From positions 1-58,812 of the forward strand of contig JAISAQ010000077.1 of NCBI GenBank assembly GCA_031266775.1: a stretch of DNA of 58,812 bases, given 5' to 3'. This document shows positions 26,547 to 33,407 of this stretch, one piece after another (within the stretch, counting starts at the first letter, position 1; the number at the start of each line of letters is the position of its first letter). The DNA is from Treponema sp. GTDB taxonomy: Bacteria; Spirochaetota; Spirochaetia; Treponematales; Breznakiellaceae. A program made the translations under genes and the position numbers. The notes under the pieces are model-generated. The model saw only the letters and a list, made by a program, of their open reading frames with translations. It was not told where the DNA came from and did no database searches.

Positions 26547-26681
26547 ATGGGCGAAGATAAACTCTCCGGTACTGCCCGGCGCATTATTGAAAACAATTCC
26601 AACTCCGTCTACATGAGCGTGGTTTCTGCCTGGGAATTGGCAATTAAAATTAGCATAAAAAAAATTACGCTTTCCCGGTAA
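26547..26681 (+). pseudogene. Fragment of a PIN-domain toxin
   Basis: A 44-codon frame encodes [20 protein letters not shown] then SAWELAIKISIKKITLSR, which matches the central part of PIN toxins of the LLLDTH type (S..A..II...N..Y.S.VSAWELAIK..). The N-terminal catalytic Asp region and the C-terminal half are missing, so it is a remnant. It lies in the otherwise gene-poor 26.2-26.9 kb gap. A small dyad AGTGAT/ATCACT upstream (about 26484-26503) could be the old operator. The rest of the gap shows nothing I can support. Confidence 0.6.
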
Positions 26682-26931
26682 TACAGCCGGGTTTACGCGT
26701 ATGGCGCATGATAACAACATTATCATCCAAAGTATTGGTCAGCGGGCAAATGACGAAAGTCTGTTCATCACGGATGCCGGCCAGGGCGTTAAGGGAAAAT
26801 GTGACCCTTAAAGAATTGAAAATTAAAAATTTGGAAATGCTGATCATGATTTAGTAAATTATAAAGTAGGGTGAGGTATTGATATGGCAGGTTGTTCAGT
26901 AACAACAATTCTGTCGGTTTTGGAGGAAAAG

Positions 26932-27708
26932 ATGAAAAACAGGAGAATTTTTTGCGGTTTCTTGTTAACGGCGTTTTTTGCGCTTGTGTCGTTGCCGGTG
27001 TTCGCGGGCGGCGGCAAGGAGAAGGCGGTTACGATTTATGTTACGCAGCACGGGAAAACACTTTTTAACACGAAAGAACTCGTACAGGGGTGGGTGGATA
27101 GTCCGCTTACCGTTGAGGGGATCGCGATGGTGGAAGATTTGGGGCGCGCACTGCGGGATGTGCCGTTTGACTATGTGATTTCAAGCGATCTGATTCGGGC
27201 GCGGCAAACGGCGCGGCTGGTGATGGCGCAGAACCGTGCCAGCAAAAACTACCAGGCGGAGAACACCGAAGCGCTTCGCGAGGCTTGTTTTGGCCAGTTT
27301 GAGGGTGAACCGAACAGTATAATGGCCGCCGCTTTTACCGGGGTGACGGGGATGACGGCGGAGGATACGTGGCGGGATCCCTATATGTGGTTGAGGCTGG
27401 CGGATGCGGTAAAACAGCTTGACACAACCGGCATATCGGAAAACGCGGCGACGATCAAGAAACGCATGCAGGAGAAACTCGTCGAGGTTGCGGAGGCGCA
27501 GGCGAAAAAGGGCGGTAATGTCCTTCTGGTCGCGCACGGTATGTCGATCAACATCATGCTGTCCGATATCGATCCCTCTTTTACCTATACGGGAACGCCG
27601 CTGGAGAACGCGTCGGTGTGTAAGGTCGTCTATCAGGGCGGCAAATTCTCCATTGAGTCGTTTAACGACACCAGCTATATTGGCAAGGGGAGAGCGCTAC
27701 ACCCGTGA
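26932..27708 (+). CDS. Secreted histidine-phosphatase-like protein with altered RHG motif
   Basis: 258 aa, start MKNRRIFCGF after GGAGG. A signal peptide (residues about 1-25, ending VFA-GGG) predicts export to the periplasm. The fold is histidine phosphatase/phosphoglycerate mutase: VEGIAMVEDLGRAL, SSDLIRARQTARLV, REACFGQFEGEPN and the second catalytic His in VLLVAHGMSIN. The first motif, normally RHG, reads TQHGKTLFN: the catalytic His is kept but the phosphate-binding Arg is Gln. Activity may be reduced or altered (inference). It stands alone between a gene-poor gap and the thiamine operon, followed by a long hairpin. Confidence 0.85.
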   Translation: MKNRRIFCGFLLTAFFALVSLPVFAGGGKEKAVTIYVTQHGKTLFNTKELVQGWVDSPLTVEGIAMVEDLGRALRDVPFDYVISSDLIRARQTARLVMAQNRASKNYQAENTEALREACFGQFEGEPNSIMAAAFTGVTGMTAEDTWRDPYMWLRLADAVKQLDTTGISENAATIKKRMQEKLVEVAEAQAKKGGNVLLVAHGMSINIMLSDIDPSFTYTGTPLENASVCKVVYQGGKFSIESFNDTSYIGKGRALHP

Positions 27709-27737
27709 AGACGAAGAGAAAGGAATTTGTATAGAAA

Positions 27738-27776
27738 GAGCCTTTCCCAAAACCCGGTTCGTTTTGGGAAAGGCTC
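27738..27776. terminator. Long hairpin after the histidine-phosphatase gene
   Basis: 16-bp perfect stem (27738-27753 with 27761-27776), 7-nt loop CCGGTTC, located 30 nt after the stop. It shares its apex with the flhB and fliL hairpins. A-rich sequence lies on both sides; no T-tract in the gene direction. Confidence 0.65.
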
Positions 27777-27866
27777 AAAATTTAAAATATTGCCCGCTGC
27801 CTGCGGGACCTTGCCTATACCCATTATACGGAAATGGTTTGATTTTACTTGAGGCAATGCGGGCTC

Positions 27867-27895
27867 TTGACATTTTCCTCAAACGGCGGTAAAAC
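27867..27895 (+). promoter_or_regulatory. Sigma-70 promoter of the thiamine salvage operon
   Basis: TTGACA (27867-27872), exactly 17 nt, then TAAAAC (27890-27895). Predicted transcription starts about 27902, immediately before the TPP riboswitch. Confidence 0.75.
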
Positions 27896-27904
27896 TGTTT
27901 GTAA

Positions 27905-27992
27905 CAGCAGGGGTGCTACGGCTGAGATGAAGCGAAAGCTTCAAACCCTTAAACCTGATCCGGATAATGCCGGCGGAGGGAATGTAATCGAC
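27905..27992 (+). ncRNA. TPP riboswitch (THI element)
   Basis: Carries the conserved blocks of the thiamine-pyrophosphate aptamer: GGGGTGC, the pyrimidine-sensing CTGAGATGA, a variable P3 hairpin (AGCGAAAGCT), ACCCTTAAACCTGATC and GGATAATGCCGGCG followed by AGGGAA. It is followed by a strong intrinsic terminator and the thiD gene. Binding of TPP is expected to reduce expression of thiD-cytX-thiM-thiE. Confidence 0.95.
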
Positions 27993-28011
27993 GGATCGCA
28001 AGTCAATCGAT

Positions 28012-28046
28012 AACGCCTCCCCGGAATCCGGGGGGGCGTTTTTTTT
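28012..28046 (+). terminator. Riboswitch expression-platform terminator
   Basis: 13-bp GC-rich stem (28012-28024 with 28028-28040, one T-G wobble) and a 3-nt loop, followed by an 8-T run (28039-28046). It lies between the TPP aptamer and the thiD ribosome-binding site, so control is probably by transcription termination. Confidence 0.9.
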
Positions 28047-28066
28047 CGCAAAGTTCCGGAGGAACC

Positions 28067-28873
28067 ATGAAGAATGTACTCAGTATCGCCGGCTCCGATC
28101 CGTCGGGCGGCGCCGGTTTTCAGGCGGATCTTAAGACCATGTGCGCCATGGGAGTGTACGGGATGACGGCGGTTACGGCCGTCATAGCGCAGAACACCTG
28201 CGGGGTGTACCGGATACAGGAGGTGGACCCCGGCATGGTCGCGGCCCAGATAGAGGCGGTGTTTACCGACATCCGCGTGGACGCGGTAAAAACGGGAATG
28301 GTCTTTAACGCCCGCATCATCGCGGCAATAAGGGATTCCCTTGTCCGCTTCAACGCGAAAAACATAGTAATAGATCCCGTCATGGTGGCCAAAAGCGGGG
28401 ACCCCCTGCTGCAGCCGGAGGCGGAAGAGGCGGTAAGGGATTTTTCGGCCATGGCGGACGTGCTTACCCCCAACATCCCGGAGGCCGAAATCATAAGCGG
28501 CATGAGCATCGGTTCACAGGACGACATGATACGGGCGGCCGAAAAAATATCCGCCCTGGGTCCCCGGAGCGTGCTCGTTAAAGGGGGGCACAGGCCCGGG
28601 GCCGGCGCGGAGGATCTTTTCTACAGCGGAGGAAAGGCGGTGTGGCTCAAGGCCGCGCGCGTGGAAACAAGACACACCCACGGCACGGGCTGCACGCTTT
28701 CTTCCGCCATAGCATGCCGCCTCGCGCTGGGGGACACCGCGGAAGAGGCGGTGCGGGCGGCAAAGGACTACATCACAAAGGCCATAACTTCTTCTTACGC
28801 GGTGGGCAAAGGAAACGGGCCTGTGGGCCACCTCGCCGAACTGTACCGCCGCGCCGGCGTAAACACCGACTAA
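28067..28873 (+). CDS. thiD: Hydroxymethylpyrimidine/phosphomethylpyrimidine kinase ThiD
   Basis: 268 aa ribokinase-fold kinase that phosphorylates HMP and HMP-phosphate to HMP-PP for thiamine synthesis. Family motifs: VLSIAGSDPSGGAGFQADLK, the DPVMVAKSGDPLL segment, TPNIPEAEIISG, VKGGH, and the anion-hole/catalytic HTHGTGCTLSSAIAC. ATG after GGAGGAACC. First gene of the riboswitch-controlled operon, 9 nt before the permease gene. Confidence 0.97.
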   Translation: MKNVLSIAGSDPSGGAGFQADLKTMCAMGVYGMTAVTAVIAQNTCGVYRIQEVDPGMVAAQIEAVFTDIRVDAVKTGMVFNARIIAAIRDSLVRFNAKNIVIDPVMVAKSGDPLLQPEAEEAVRDFSAMADVLTPNIPEAEIISGMSIGSQDDMIRAAEKISALGPRSVLVKGGHRPGAGAEDLFYSGGKAVWLKAARVETRHTHGTGCTLSSAIACRLALGDTAEEAVRAAKDYITKAITSSYAVGKGNGPVGHLAELYRRAGVNTD

Positions 28874-28882
28874 AGGGGGCTT

Positions 28883-30130
28883 GTGTTGAAAAGAAGCGCT
28901 GTTTTTTTACTCTGGGCCGGAGCGGCCATTTCCATTTCGGAAATTTACACAGGAGGGCTCCTTGCCCCCCTGGGCCTGGCAAAGGCCGCCCTGGTAATCG
29001 CCGGGGGGCACATTCTTGGAACAGGACTCCTCGCGCTGGGCGGGTACGTTTCCTTTACGCGGCGGCGGAACGCCATGGACAGCGCGGCGTTTTCACTGGG
29101 AAGCATGGGAGGAAAGGTCCCCGCCCTGTGCAACGTGGTCCAGCTTTCGCTCTGGACCGCCGTCATGGTAATTCAGGCGGCGGAAGCAGTCACGGCCCTT
29201 TTCCCCTCCCTTCCCTTTCCCCCCGTAAGCCTTGCGCTGGGGTTAATCGTCCTTGCGTGGGCCCTCATCTTCGGCAGCCCCGCGCAGTGGATCAACAGCG
29301 CGGCGGTGATTCTACTTTTCGCGCTCTCTGCCGTCCTCTTGTGGGAATTAAAAGGCCAGGCCGCCCCGGAAGGGGAAAGGATCCCGTCCGTCATGAGCGC
29401 GGCGCTGGGCGTGGAACTTTCCATCGCCATGCCCGTCTCCTGGCTCCCCCTCATCGGGGACTACAGCTTCAAGGCCGAAAACAGGACCCGCGCGGCCGCC
29501 CTTCCCTTTGCCGGTTATTTTCTGGCAAGTTCCGCCATGTACTTCTTCGGCCTTTTTATTGCCCTTCGGGGCGGGGGCGATTTTTTCGGCTTCATCGCCG
29601 GAAGCCGCTTCCGCTTCTCGGCCTGCGCCGTTGTGGTCCTTTCTACCACAACAACCGCCTTCCTCGATCTTTACTCCGCGGCGGCCTCTCTAGGACAATT
29701 CGTAAAGACAAAAAGCCCCCGGCTTCCCATCCTCGTCACAGGAACGGCGGCGGCGGCAGCGGCGGCCTTTTTCCCTTCGGAAAAATACGGCGGTTTTCTT
29801 GTCAATTTCCTTTCTTTTATAGGGATGATCTTCGTGCCGGTTTACGGGGTAGTCTTCATCGATTTTTTCATGAAAAGGCCGGAGCACGGCCTGGGGCGCA
29901 AGGGGCGGAAAACCATTACCGAAGCGTTTAACCTTCCGGCCTTTGCCGCGGCGGCGGCGGGGATGATCGTGTACCGCCTCTTTACCGTTTATGAATCGGG
30001 CGTTCCCACCCTGTTCTCCCTTGCCGCGGTTTCCGCCCTGTACATTCCGGCGGTCCTGGCCGGCGCGGGGCTATACAAAACAAGGCGCGGGAAGATCCGC
30101 GTCAAAACGGAGGAAAACCATGATCACTGA
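28883..30130 (+). CDS. cytX: NCS1-family HMP transporter CytX
   Basis: 415 aa, about 12 hydrophobic segments, NCS1 nucleobase/cytosine permease type. Its place between thiD and thiM under a TPP riboswitch identifies it as the hydroxymethylpyrimidine transporter CytX by the well-known genomic association. GTG start with AGGGGG just upstream. Its end overlaps thiM by 11 nt. Uptake of HMP fits an organism that salvages thiamine precursors. Confidence 0.85.
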   Translation: MLKRSAVFLLWAGAAISISEIYTGGLLAPLGLAKAALVIAGGHILGTGLLALGGYVSFTRRRNAMDSAAFSLGSMGGKVPALCNVVQLSLWTAVMVIQAAEAVTALFPSLPFPPVSLALGLIVLAWALIFGSPAQWINSAAVILLFALSAVLLWELKGQAAPEGERIPSVMSAALGVELSIAMPVSWLPLIGDYSFKAENRTRAAALPFAGYFLASSAMYFFGLFIALRGGGDFFGFIAGSRFRFSACAVVVLSTTTTAFLDLYSAAASLGQFVKTKSPRLPILVTGTAAAAAAAFFPSEKYGGFLVNFLSFIGMIFVPVYGVVFIDFFMKRPEHGLGRKGRKTITEAFNLPAFAAAAAGMIVYRLFTVYESGVPTLFSLAAVSALYIPAVLAGAGLYKTRRGKIRVKTEENHDH

Positions 30131-30935
30131 AAAAGCGGCGGCAATAATTGAAAGGGTGCGGGAAGAAAACCCCCTGGTTCACTGTATTACCAATTACATT
30201 ACCATCAACGACTGCGCCAACATACTCCTTTCCGCGGGCGCGTCCCCTGCAATGTGCGACGCGCTGGACGAGGCATACGACTTCGCGCGGATCTCGTCGG
30301 CCCTGTACATCAACTTCGGCACGTACATAAAGGAACAGGAAGCGGCGGCGGCGGCGGCGGCGCTCGGCGCGAAATCGGCGGGAAGGCCCATTGTTATTGA
30401 CCCGGTGGGCTGCGCGGCAATACCCAGGCGCATAGGCATTCTTGACCGCCTCCATGAACTTGCGGGCGTTTCCATTATCAAGGGAAACATGGGCGAAATC
30501 ATGGCGCTGGCCGGAAAAAAGGCCGAAGTAAAGGGAGTCGATTCGGACGGGGCCGTTCCCGGCATAGAGGAAGCCGCCGCGGAAACGGCGAAGAAATACG
30601 GCTGCGTGGTTGCCGCGACGGGGAAGATCGACGTAATAAGCGACGGACGCCGCACCGCCCGCGTTTCCAACGGCGTCCCCATGCTGACAAAGATAACAGG
30701 CTCAGGCTGCATGACAGGCGCGCTCTGCGCGGCGGCGGCGGCGGCGGCGCGGGACAGGGACGAAATGTTCGCGGCGGCGGCGGCGGCCGTTTCCGTCATG
30801 GGCATAGCCGGGGAGCGGGCCGCCGCAAAGGCCAATCTTCCCGGCTCCTTCCGCACCGCCCTTATCGACGCCGTCTACGGGATCACAGGAAAGATCCTGC
30901 GCGACATGGGGAGAATCGAATGCGAAGAAATGTGA
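30120..30935 (+). CDS. thiM: Hydroxyethylthiazole kinase ThiM
   Basis: 271 aa. Start MITEKAAAIIERVREENPLV chosen because GGAGGAAAACC precedes the ATG and it overlaps cytX; the frame extends upstream without support. Motifs: HCITNYITINDCANILLSAG at the active site, PVVIDPVG-like IVIDPVGCAA, IIKGNMGEIMAL, and GSGCMTGALCAA with the catalytic Cys. It phosphorylates the thiazole alcohol for ThiE. The Ala-rich C-terminal half (GCG/GCC runs) is unusual but in frame. Overlaps thiE by 16 nt. Confidence 0.96.
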   Translation: MITEKAAAIIERVREENPLVHCITNYITINDCANILLSAGASPAMCDALDEAYDFARISSALYINFGTYIKEQEAAAAAAALGAKSAGRPIVIDPVGCAAIPRRIGILDRLHELAGVSIIKGNMGEIMALAGKKAEVKGVDSDGAVPGIEEAAAETAKKYGCVVAATGKIDVISDGRRTARVSNGVPMLTKITGSGCMTGALCAAAAAAARDRDEMFAAAAAAVSVMGIAGERAAAKANLPGSFRTALIDAVYGITGKILRDMGRIECEEM

Positions 30936-31579
30936 ACGTATCCGGAAACCCGGCCGGTTTAAAAAAAAGCCTTCTCCTTTACCTCTGCACCGGTCCCGTC
31001 TTTCCGGGGAAATCGCTTGCCGGGGCGGTTGAAGACGCCGTTGCGGGCGGCGTTACCATGGTGCAGATCCGGGAAAAAGAGGCGTCATCCCGCGATTTTT
31101 ACCGCGCCGTCCTTGAGGTAAAAAAGATAACGGACCGCTTTCACATTCCCCTTGTAGTCAACGACAGGCTCGACATTGCCCTTGCCGCGGGAGCCTCCGG
31201 GCTTCACATAGGCCAGTCCGATCTTCCCCTCAGGGAAGCGCGGCGCCTTGCCGGGAAGGCGCTGTTCATAGGCGTTTCCGTTTCCACGCCGGAAGAAGCT
31301 ATTGAGGCGGAACGGGACGGCGCGGACTACCTTGGCGCGGGCGCCGTGTACCCCACGGGAAGCAAGGCCGACGCCGGCGAGGCGATAGGGCTCGCCGGGC
31401 TCGCGGATATATGCGCCGCGGTGAAGATCCCCATTGCCGGCATAGGCGGGATAAACGCGGAAAACGCCGCCGGGGTACTAAAAGCGGGGGCGTCGGGCGT
31501 CGCGGTAATTTCGGCCATCCTCTCAAGGCGCGACACGGGAGCGGCCGCGCGGGAAATCAGATCCGCCCTTGCGTCATGA
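30920..31579 (+). CDS. thiE: Thiamine-phosphate synthase ThiE
   Basis: 219 aa TIM-barrel enzyme that joins HMP-PP and thiazole phosphate to thiamine phosphate. Motifs: GGVTMVQIREKEASSRDFY, VVNDRLDIALAAGASGLHIG, QSDLPLREARRL, a GADYLGAGAVYPTGSKAD loop and PIAGIGGINAENAAGVLKAG. The about 15-residue N-terminal extension encoded in the thiM overlap may be dispensable; a later start is possible but lacks a ribosome-binding site. Stop overlaps the HAD gene (ATGA). Confidence 0.96.
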   Translation: MRRNVNVSGNPAGLKKSLLLYLCTGPVFPGKSLAGAVEDAVAGGVTMVQIREKEASSRDFYRAVLEVKKITDRFHIPLVVNDRLDIALAAGASGLHIGQSDLPLREARRLAGKALFIGVSVSTPEEAIEAERDGADYLGAGAVYPTGSKADAGEAIGLAGLADICAAVKIPIAGIGGINAENAAGVLKAGASGVAVISAILSRRDTGAAAREIRSALAS

Positions 31580-32214
31580 AATCGTTCCTTGAATACCCCG
31601 GAGCGATCTTCGATCTTGACGGAACGTTAACGCGCTCCATGCACGTCTGGGATCACGTATGCCGGGACTGGCTTCGCGCGCGGGGAAAGACACCTCAGGC
31701 GGAACTTGAGGCGGACATAGAGGCGATGACGGTGACACAGTCGGCCGCTTATGTAAGAGAGCGTTACGGAATTGACAGCCCGGGCGAAGAAATCACCGCC
31801 CAATGGCAGGACATGATCCTTGATTCTTATAAAACGTCAATTGAGCTTAAAGAAGAAGTGTCCGCCCTTATTCCAAAGTTCCTTGAACGGGGCGCAAGGC
31901 TCGCCGTAGCGACATCCTGCTTTCCGGCGGCCTGTGAAGCGGTCCTGGAAAGGCACGGCCTCAGGGACGCTTTTACGGCGATCCTCTACACGGACCAGGC
32001 GCCCGGCGGCAAGGGGGCCCCCCATATCTGGCGCATGGCCGCCTCGCGGCTTTCCCTTGCCCCGCAAGAGTGCGCCGCTTTTGAAGACGACCCCCGCGCC
32101 CTGGCGGGGGCCAAGTCCGCGGGAATGGCCGCGGCGGCGGTTTACGACGAAAGCTGCCGGGAATGGGAGCTCATGAAAACCCTGGCGGACTGGGTTATTG
32201 GAGTTGCAAGCTAA
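31576..32214 (+). CDS. HAD-superfamily phosphatase in the thiamine operon
   Basis: 212 aa beta-phosphoglucomutase-type HAD protein. Motif I FDLDGTLT (nucleophile Asp), motif II VATSCF, motif III Lys near GGKGAPHIW, and motif IV FEDDPRAL are all present with an alpha-helical cap between I and II. The start overlaps the thiE stop (ATGA), so it is translated with the operon. Its position suggests a phosphatase for a thiamine intermediate such as thiamine phosphate or HMP-phosphate (inference); it could also be a generic sugar phosphatase. Confidence 0.85.
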   Translation: MKSFLEYPGAIFDLDGTLTRSMHVWDHVCRDWLRARGKTPQAELEADIEAMTVTQSAAYVRERYGIDSPGEEITAQWQDMILDSYKTSIELKEEVSALIPKFLERGARLAVATSCFPAACEAVLERHGLRDAFTAILYTDQAPGGKGAPHIWRMAASRLSLAPQECAAFEDDPRALAGAKSAGMAAAAVYDESCREWELMKTLADWVIGVAS

Positions 32215-32226
32215 CCGAAGGTTAGC
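32210..32226 (+). terminator. Hairpin at the stop of the HAD gene
   Basis: 7-bp stem GCTAACC (32210-32216), GAA loop, GGTTAGC (32220-32226). The TAA stop of the HAD gene lies in the left arm. Confidence 0.5.
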
Positions 32227-32227
32227 C

Positions 32228-32246
32228 AGTAACCAACCGGATTACT
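32228..32246 (-). terminator. Short hairpin with CCGGTT apex after the HD gene
   Basis: On the minus strand AGTAATC, loop CGGTT, GGTTACT, with a U-G wobble pair that exists only in this strand's RNA. It lies 8 nt beyond the HD gene stop (32254). The sequence is a shortened relative of the flhB hairpin. Confidence 0.5.
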
Positions 32247-32253
32247 AAACAAG

Positions 32254-32841
32254 TCATTGTTCCCGGATCGTCCCGCCAGGAACGGGAGCCTTCTTTCCCC
32301 AAAGCCGTATCTTCCCCCTGCAAAAAAACGTTTCACGGGCGGAGCACAGCTTGTCGGCAAGGCAGATGAGCCACCCTTCAAGGTGCCGCGGCGGATGCAG
32401 GAGCGTGTAAGGCCACATGTGGGTCCTGATAAGGGAATACTCTTTTTGCGAAGCGGTAAATATCCTCTCCGCGTTTTTCGCGGCGGTAACAGGATGAGTC
32501 CATCCGTGAAGGGACCACATTTTTTCGGGAGTATGCCAGTCGTACAGGAAGAAGTCATGCAGCAGGGCGGCCCTGACAAGGCTCCGCAGATTGATCCTTG
32601 GACTAAACGGGCCGTTCCGCAAAAAGCACGCCATGGAAAAACTTAAAGACGCGACGGCGACACTGTGCGCGTACACCGAAACCGTACCATGCTGAATAAA
32701 ATTCCTGCACGCCGCGAATTGTTCGCTTTCCAGTATGTCCTTCGCGTATCTGTAAAACGGTTCCCGCTTTTTTACGGAAAGGAACGTATCTGAGCCGTCC
32801 TGCCCGGAAAGAAAGGCGGGCGCCATCTTACGAAAAGTCAT
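32254..32841 (-). CDS. HD-domain phosphohydrolase
   Basis: 195 aa. HD-domain metal-binding pattern: His in VYAHSVAVAS, the HD pair in LLHDFFLYDWH, His in THPVTAAKNAERI, His in RTHMWPY and the final Asp in LADKLCS. It resembles small HDIG proteins often annotated as nucleotide phosphohydrolases; the substrate is unknown. It overlaps the next upstream gene (membrane protein) by 14 nt and is therefore likely co-expressed with it. Same strand as the activase gene further upstream. Confidence 0.8.
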   Translation of the reverse strand: MTFRKMAPAFLSGQDGSDTFLSVKKREPFYRYAKDILESEQFAACRNFIQHGTVSVYAHSVAVASLSFSMACFLRNGPFSPRINLRSLVRAALLHDFFLYDWHTPEKMWSLHGWTHPVTAAKNAERIFTASQKEYSLIRTHMWPYTLLHPPRHLEGWLICLADKLCSARETFFCRGKIRLWGKKAPVPGGTIREQ

Positions 32842-33406
32842 TGCCGTGTTTGACGCATATTCCGGCGATCTTGTTCCTGAGGTACTTCCCCCCCGTCACA
32901 AACACGTCGGCGGTAAACACGGCGGCAAACACGGCGCTGGTGATCCGCACCCCGCGGCTCCCCAGAAGACCGGCGGCGTACATGCACAGATCCCAGTAGA
33001 AATACACAAGGGCGGCGGTAACAAAGCCGAAAAAAAGGGAAGTCGTAAGCGCCACGCGCCTTTTGTAATGACACCAGCGGGTAAAGGGGTAGGTTTCATA
33101 ATCCCAGCATTTGACATTAAAGACCTTTTCCAGTATCAGCGCCGCGGCGTATTCGACGGCGGTGCACAAAAAAGCCCCCGCAAGAAACACCAGCACAGGA
33201 TACGGGCGCAGGGGAAAGAGCGAGGCGTACACGATAAAAGCCCCCGCGCCGTGCACCGGCACATAGGGCCCCTTCAAAAAACCCTTGTTGACAAATCTTC
33301 CGCGGACAATCGATTCCATGACGCATTCGCCCACCCATCCCGAAAAGGAAAAAAAGAAAAACGCGAAAATGATCCTGTCTGGTCCAAGGGACCTTATATC
33401 AAACAT
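32828..33406 (-). CDS. Membrane protein of the CmpB-like putative ABC permease family
   Basis: 192 aa with five or so hydrophobic segments. The pattern FSGWVGECVMESIVRGRFVN then KGFLKGPYVPVHGAGA and the later NVKCWDYETYPF matches the PF06541-type family, common next to HD proteins in Firmicutes and spirochetes. No ATPase partner is nearby, so transport is not supported. It starts 1 nt after the activase stop. Confidence 0.75.
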   Translation of the reverse strand: MFDIRSLGPDRIIFAFFFFSFSGWVGECVMESIVRGRFVNKGFLKGPYVPVHGAGAFIVYASLFPLRPYPVLVFLAGAFLCTAVEYAAALILEKVFNVKCWDYETYPFTRWCHYKRRVALTTSLFFGFVTAALVYFYWDLCMYAAGLLGSRGVRITSAVFAAVFTADVFVTGGKYLRNKIAGICVKHGNDFS

Positions 33407-33407
33407 G

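Noticed and set aside
26665..26847. Minus-strand 60-codon frame in the uvrA-phosphatase gap
   Set aside because: No recognisable family and no good ribosome-binding site; composition suggests chance.
30330..30365. GCG trinucleotide runs in thiM as phase-variable repeat
   Set aside because: Short, interrupted and in multiples of three, so slippage would only change Ala number.
30194..30856. Minus-strand Ala/Ser-rich frame opposite thiM
   Set aside because: Arises from GCG/GCC Ala runs in thiM; no start signal and thiM motifs are intact.
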